In this document: piece after piece, positions 60,079 through 64,000 of the stretch
How positions within the stretch are numbered: position 1 is the first letter of the stretch
How the letters are laid out: each line of letters opens with the position of its first letter
Assembly (NCBI GenBank): GCA_027924645.1
Contig: BSBN01001343.1
Coordinates: 1,674,001 to 1,738,000 of the forward strand
Reading direction: 5' to 3'
DNA length: 64,000 nucleotides
From: Cunninghamia lanceolata
Lineage: Eukaryota; Streptophyta; Pinopsida; Cupressales; Cupressaceae
Program-made: the position numbers and the translations under genes
Notes under the pieces: model-generated
Database searches by the model: none
Told to the model about the DNA's origin: nothing
Seen by the model: only the letters and a program-made list of their open reading frames with translations

Positions 60079-60462
60079 AAGGGTTTCAGAGAGGAGCAAG
60101 TCTTAGGTCGATGTAGGGGCTTTGGTAAGGTTTACAAAGGCGTCCTTCCTACCAGCGGCCTTGAAGTTGCTGTAAAATCTCTCTTCCAAGAGAGTAGGGA
60201 AGGAGTGAAGGAATTCATAGCAGAGATTTCAAGTGTGGGGTGTTTACAGCACAGGAATCTTGTGCAAATCAAAGGCTACTGCAAGCGAGGAAAATGGTTA
60301 TTCATAGTGTATGACTACATGCCCAACAGAAGCCTGGATAAGTTGATGTTTGAGAATCCTAACAGAGTGCTAGGATGGGGTGAGAGGTATAGAATTCTGA
60401 GGGACGTAGCTACTGGACTACTGTATCTTCACCAAGGATGGGAGCAAAGAGTAGTGCATAGG
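60079..60462 (+). pseudogene. L-type lectin receptor kinase, start of kinase domain (gene disrupted)
   Basis: Resumes exactly after the duplicated caacc and in frame with the upstream half (DLAIAT then KGFREEQVLG). 128 codons show the glycine loop (GRCRGFGKVYKG, one residue longer than the usual GRGGFGKVYKG), the ATP-binding Lys (EVAVKSLF), the alpha-C Glu (EFIAEISSVG), HRNLVQIKGYC, LFIVYDYMPNRSLDKLMF and GLLYLHQGWEQRVVHR. It stops after the HR of the HRD catalytic loop, where another retroelement begins. The catalytic Asp, DFG and the rest of the kinase are not in the window. Reading on into the repeat adds only STQ and a stop. Confidence 0.93.
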
Positions 60463-60911
60463 TCGACTCAATGAAAAGTCATATATGAAGAGACCCAAAA
60501 ATATATGAAGAGACACCAAAACATATGAAGAGACACAAAAGCATGTGAAGAGATGCGAATGCATATGAAGAGTCACCTTGATTTGTATATATACATCAAT
60601 TCAGTCACTTCATTTATCTCTCAAATAGCAGATCTTCATTTACATTAGCCGCAAATTGATCTTCAAGGAGAAACATATTCATTTGTATCTTTGCATCTAG
60701 AAGAGGTACTACTATTCATTGTATCAAATTCAACCTTGTGTTGGGCCTAAGTTGTAAGCAGATTTCTGCTCTTATTCCTTCAATATATAAGAGATATATT
60801 TGTTGGGTATTTCTCCCTCGAGTAGGAGGGTTTTCCTAGGGTACCTGCTATGTTTATTGTCTTATGTGTTGCATTTTTTGATTGCTTACATTTCTGATCT
60901 TAAAACCAACA
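60463..60911 (+). repeat. Truncated 5' LTR with about 20-bp internal repeats
   Basis: Contains about five tandem variants of atatgaagagacaccaaaa (60480-60580), matched in the other LTR at 63592-63690. Ends ..aaaccaaca before tgctatcagagcc. The LTR might alternatively extend to 61110. Confidence 0.75.
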
Positions 60912-60956
60912 TGCTATCAGAGCCAGGCCTAGGCTAGGAGCCCCAAGCACACGAGA

Positions 60957-61023
60957 GGTGTGGCTTAAAGGGGGGTGTTGGTGATGGAAATAAGCCACAC
61001 CCGGACCGACGATGAACTGGTCC
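60957..61023 (+). promoter_or_regulatory. Two consecutive hairpins in the retroelement 5' region
   Basis: An 11-bp perfect inverted repeat, ggtgtggctta (60957-60967) and taagccacacc (60991-61001), encloses a 23-base loop that holds a polypurine run. It is followed by ggacc (61003-61007) pairing with ggtcc (61019-61023). As RNA these would form two stacked hairpins before the tRNA-like fold. Confidence 0.7.
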
Positions 61024-61028
61024 AAGAG

Positions 61029-61100
61029 GGGTCAGTAGCTCAGTGGTAGAGCACTCCAACAGTGAATGGAAGGTCCTAGGTTTGAGTCCTAGCTAGTCCA
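61029..61100 (+). ncRNA. tRNA-like cloverleaf sequence
   Basis: 72 bases fold like a tRNA: acceptor GGGTCAG with CTAGTCC (6 of 7 pairs including two G-U), D arm GCTCAGTGGTAGAGC, anticodon arm CTCCA..TGGAA with an 8-base loop, and a perfect T arm CTAGG-TTTGAGT-CCTAG. A box tagctcagtgg and B box ggtttgagtcc are good polymerase III promoters. The anticodon loop has no U33 and is one base too long, so a decoding tRNA is unlikely. It lies within a region bounded by a polypurine run and TGTTG at 60976 and CAACA plus tggtatcagag at 61110, i.e. in or beside an LTR. Confidence 0.65.
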
Positions 61101-61110
61101 TGTCTCAACA

Positions 61111-61720
61111 TGGTATCAGAGTAGGTCTAAGAAAAGATCTGATCAAATTTGTTTAAGTAGTCAAGTCAACTTTTCATCAAGAGCAGCACAGCACAGCATA
61201 GGCAAAATATGTGAAATGTTTGTAAAATTATCTGGAGGACGTGAAGCTATAGCATGAAAAGTGAAGCTCATGGGCTACTTGACAAAATGCCACAAAGAGA
61301 TGAAACACCATTGCATGGGGGTATTCATTCACATAGTTTGGACTGAATTTGGCATACTTAGACAATTATCAAGCCACATTCAGATGACATCTTGTTTTAA
61401 TTTTCTGATGTTGCGTATGTTTAGTTTTGGTCTGGACTACTCTTGGGCTCTCTGTGTTGCTTCCCCAACAGTATTTCCTCTCTACTTTATTCCTTCATCA
61501 AGAAGAGCTGAAAAGAAGTGGAAGTCCATCCGAGTTGCTATTCTGCAGTTGTTATTGCCTTTCATTCAATTTGCTCACAGTTATTGTGTATACTTCAAGC
61601 AGAGTTCTCGCGACTATTTTTTAATTGTTTGCTTTCTATGGGCAAGGGAGAAGATGAAGAGCACAAGTTAAAGTTCTCCGATGAAGAAATAGCCTTTAAC
61701 TTGTTTTAGTTGTTTCTTCT
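61111..61720 (+). other. Retroelement leader and decayed coding sequence
   Basis: Begins with the tggtatcagag primer-binding motif. A 136-codon frame at 61261-61671 and overlapping frames show no recognisable domain. Probably leader plus decayed gag. Confidence 0.4.
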
Positions 61721-61739
61721 TGCAAGTAGACAGCACCTC

Positions 61740-62020
61740 TACAACTCTTGAATGGGCTCTTGCTTATCTCATAACCTATCCTCTCATACGTCTAGAGAAA
61801 GAGGCAAAGGAAGAAAGAGGAATAGAGATAGAGAATCAGATTCTACCCCTAAACCAAAGAAGAAGAAGAAGGATCTCTCTCACTTTCAGTATTTTAGGTG
61901 TGACAAGTATGGTCACTTTGCTCAATTGCATATCCCGGCAGTGGGAACTCACGGGATGCATAAAGGGGCAAATGGACGCTAGGGCTATTGACTTTTTTTG
62001 TTTCTACAACAGATGAAGAT
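61740..62020 (+). pseudogene. Copia-type gag C-terminus with a degenerate zinc knuckle
   Basis: The frame reads an Arg/Lys-rich segment (RERGKGRKRNRDRESDS, KPKKKKKDLSHF) followed by FRCDKYGHFAQLH, a CX2CX4HX4C knuckle with the first Cys replaced by Tyr and the last by His. Basic stretch plus knuckle is the usual C-terminal end of a copia gag. Flanking frames are broken; the following region (62020-62900) has no identifiable protease, integrase or RT. Confidence 0.6.
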
Positions 62021-63057
62021 GAAGTGAAAAGAGCATCACAATAAAGAGATAAGTATTTTATGTGTGTACCTTTGAATAATGATGTAGCTAATTCATGCAC
62101 TAACATTGGGAATAGTGAATCATGTATGCTTCTAGCATTGGTCTGAATATTTCTTTTTGGGGTTATCTGATTCTATGAACATATAGTAATCTCTCTAAAA
62201 TGCTTCTAGGATGGATCGAGGAGCAAAAGGATGATGAGAGACTACATAAGGAATTCAAAGGGAGGAAGAGCTTGAGGCATCCTGTGAGGAAGGCATGCCG
62301 ACTGGAGAAATGAACAATCATGGAGTCATAGCTTGCAGCCATGGGACTAAGTTGGTGGCACAAAACTTCACTAGAGACATCTCTCGAGGGCACAAGGTCA
62401 GGTCAGCGTTGGATGAGGAATTTGCATCAGCAAAGAAGATTGTGAAAGATGAACACACTAAACAATGGAGAACCCTTTCAGATTGTCATTACGATCAGCT
62501 ACTTCAAAGAGGAGGAAATGACATTCAGAGGGAGTTAAATTCTGAGAATTCAAGGCATGAGTTGAGAGCATGTCCGGTAAAAGAACTAAGGCTCTAAGAT
62601 CAGTCAATGGAGGGGAGTTCACTTCCAGAGGATTTCCTTGCAATCTCTGAGGTAGGGATCAAGAGGGAGTTCTATGACTCACTAAGAAGAAGTGAAGGTG
62701 TCAGCTAAGTGGGTTGCAGTGCTTGGAAGGCCTCTTCAGCTAATGAGAACATAATTGAAAAAGACTGTCAATCTAAATTTGACATTGGTAACTCCGCAAA
62801 CCTATTTAGAATAGGGTGATCTGGGATGAGATCAAGGAGGATAGTCTTGAACTCCTCTAAGGCAAGCATTGCAGGCAATCTTGGACAAGGAGGTCAGAAG
62901 GTTGATGCAAGTACTTGGAGCGTCAGAGGGAGTCGCATCATCATGAAGTTGCAATGTATATTTCTCTGTGATGGAGAAGTATGAGGTGAAATACCTTGTA
63001 GTGTATATTTCTCTATGATGAAGATGAGCCCTTGTCCATCTCTGAGATGGAGATGTG
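62021..63057 (+). other. Unassigned interior of the last retroelement
   Basis: A 100-codon frame at 62295-62597 (MPTGEMNNHGVIACSH.., DEHTKQWRTLSDCHYDQLLQRGG) is charged and looks coding, but I do not recognise it. Two partial repeats of gtatatttctct-gtgatg-gaag lie at 62955 and 63002. Confidence 0.35.
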
Positions 63058-63510
63058 ATTCTTTCCACCCTCTAGGAGTAGCCATGGTGGATGTAATGTT
63101 GAGAGACTCCATGATGACATCACGTTGAGTGACCTTGTGATGGGCACTTGTACACATGTTTCTTTTCACCCTCTGGGAGTAGCCATGGTGGACGTCATGT
63201 TGAGAGACTCCATGATGACATCACGTTGAGTGACTCTGTGATGGGCACTTGTACACATGTTTCTTTCCACCCTCTGGGAGTAGCCATGGTGGACGTCATG
63301 TTGAGAGACTCCATGACGACATCACATTGAGTGACTCTGTGATGGGCACTTGTGTACTAGTTTTCTTCCACTCATAGGAGTAGCCATGGTGGACATCATA
63401 TTGAGTGACTCCATGATGATATCACGTTGAGAGACTCTGTGATAAATTCTTCTCACTAATGGGTGTAGCCATTGTGGGTGTCATGTTGAGAGACTCCATG
63501 ACATATCTGG
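63058..63510. repeat. 101-bp tandem repeat array
   Basis: gccatggtgg recurs at 63081, 63182, 63283 and 63383, and gccattgtgg at 63468, giving units of 101, 101, 100 and 85 bp. Each unit carries gttgagagactccatgatga, catcacgttgagtgac and gtgatgggcacttgt. The first three copies are very similar and the last ones diverge towards the 3' LTR. Confidence 0.92.
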
Positions 63511-63537
63511 AAAGATATCTCCCTAGCTAAGAGGGAG

Positions 63538-64000
63538 TGTTGATGTTATTGTAGCGTCGGGAGATTTACTCAAGTCGACTCAATGAAAAGTCATATATGA
63601 AGAGACACCAAAATATATGAAGAGACACCAAAACATATGAAGAGACACAAAAGCATATGAAGAGATGCCAACGCATATGAAGAGTCACCTTGATTTGTAT
63701 ATATACATCAATTCAATCACTTCATTTATCTCTCCAGTAGCAGATCTTCATTTACATTAGCCACAGATTGATCTTCAAGGAGAAACATATTCATTTGTAT
63801 CTTTGCATCTAGAAGAGGTGCTATTATTCATTGTATCAAATTCAGCCTTGTGTTGGGCTTGAGTTGTAAGTAGATTTCTACTCTTATTCCTTCAATATAT
63901 AAGAGATATATTTGCTGAGTTTTTCTCCCTCAAGTAGGAGGGTTTTCCTAGGGTACCTGTTGTGTTTATTGTCTTATGTGTTGCATTTTCTGATTGCTTA
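63538..64000 (+). repeat. 3' LTR of the last retroelement (cut by window end)
   Basis: Starts TGTTGATGTTATTGTAGCG after the polypurine tract and matches 60463-60900 from position 63575 on, including the atatgaagagacac repeats. The end lies outside the window. Confidence 0.85.

Larger units (their letters stand above)
60463..64000 (+). mobile_element. LTR retroelement with 5'-truncated LTR (continues beyond window)
   Basis: A sequence starting gtcgactcaatgaaaag at 60462 recurs at 63574 to the window end at high identity, so both are LTR copies. The second copy begins earlier, at 63538, as TGTTGATGTTATTG directly after a polypurine tract (gctaagagggag). The first copy therefore lacks about 37 bp of its 5' end. 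A primer-binding-like tgctatcagagcc follows at 60912, and a better one, tggtatcagag, at 61111. Inside are a decayed gag with a zinc knuckle, an unassigned region and a tandem array. No RT or integrase was found, so the element looks non-autonomous. Confidence 0.8.

Noticed and set aside
61029..61100. Functional tRNA gene
   Set aside because: The anticodon loop has eight bases and no U33, and one acceptor pair is mismatched; kept as tRNA-like only.
63058..63510. CRISPR-like array
   Set aside because: The 101-bp units are tandem with no spacer structure.

Overview
This 64 kb window is nuclear DNA of a land plant, probably a seed plant with a large, repeat-rich genome. The initiator-Met primer-binding sites, an L-type lectin receptor kinase gene and several plant retrotransposon lineages support this. 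A gymnosperm is likely but not proven. Almost nothing is an intact host gene. The window is mostly LTR retrotransposons of different ages, many nested, and seven insertions or insertion remnants could be bounded or closely placed by LTR ends, primer-binding sites, polypurine tracts and target duplications.

Left part (1-10.4 kb): an open-ended minus-strand frame with a psq-type helix-turn-helix runs off the left edge. It is followed by AT-rich tandem repeats carrying a tRNA-derived SINE (2666-2959), then a decayed Copia element (5421-10425, target duplication aaaat) that has lost its reverse transcriptase.

Middle part (10.4-34 kb): a decayed Ty3/gypsy gag-protease remnant (13290-15062 and 25209-25842) is split by an LTR-like element (15063-25208), which is itself split by a 7.5 kb minus-strand element (16555-24090, target duplication atttg). 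That inner element has Sirevirus-like hallmarks and no pol, but encodes a large coiled-coil, Lys/Glu-rich ORF. A decayed but structurally complete chromovirus (28305-33973, target duplication acaac) follows after microsatellites and a 39-bp minisatellite.

Right-middle part (34-48 kb): a hidden gypsy gag remnant with its primer-binding site (34850-35710), long AT-rich DNA with a degenerate TTGTATAT array, a Ty3/gypsy pol remnant (42205-46980) whose archaeal-type RNase H lies before the RT, an unrecognised plus-strand coding remnant, and an importin-alpha gene fragment.

Right end (48.3-64 kb): a host L-type lectin receptor kinase gene (48475-49515, resuming 60079-60462) is destroyed twice. A Copia element (49516-60073, target duplication caacc) sits at the start of the kinase domain and carries inside it a young, apparently intact chromovirus (52752-58259, target duplication tacca, one 1485-codon polyprotein, LTRs differing at 2 of 359 bases). 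A second retroelement (60463 to beyond the window) cuts the kinase exactly after the His-Arg of the catalytic loop. Its 5' region holds a hairpin chain and a tRNA-like cloverleaf, and its internal part holds a 101-bp tandem array.
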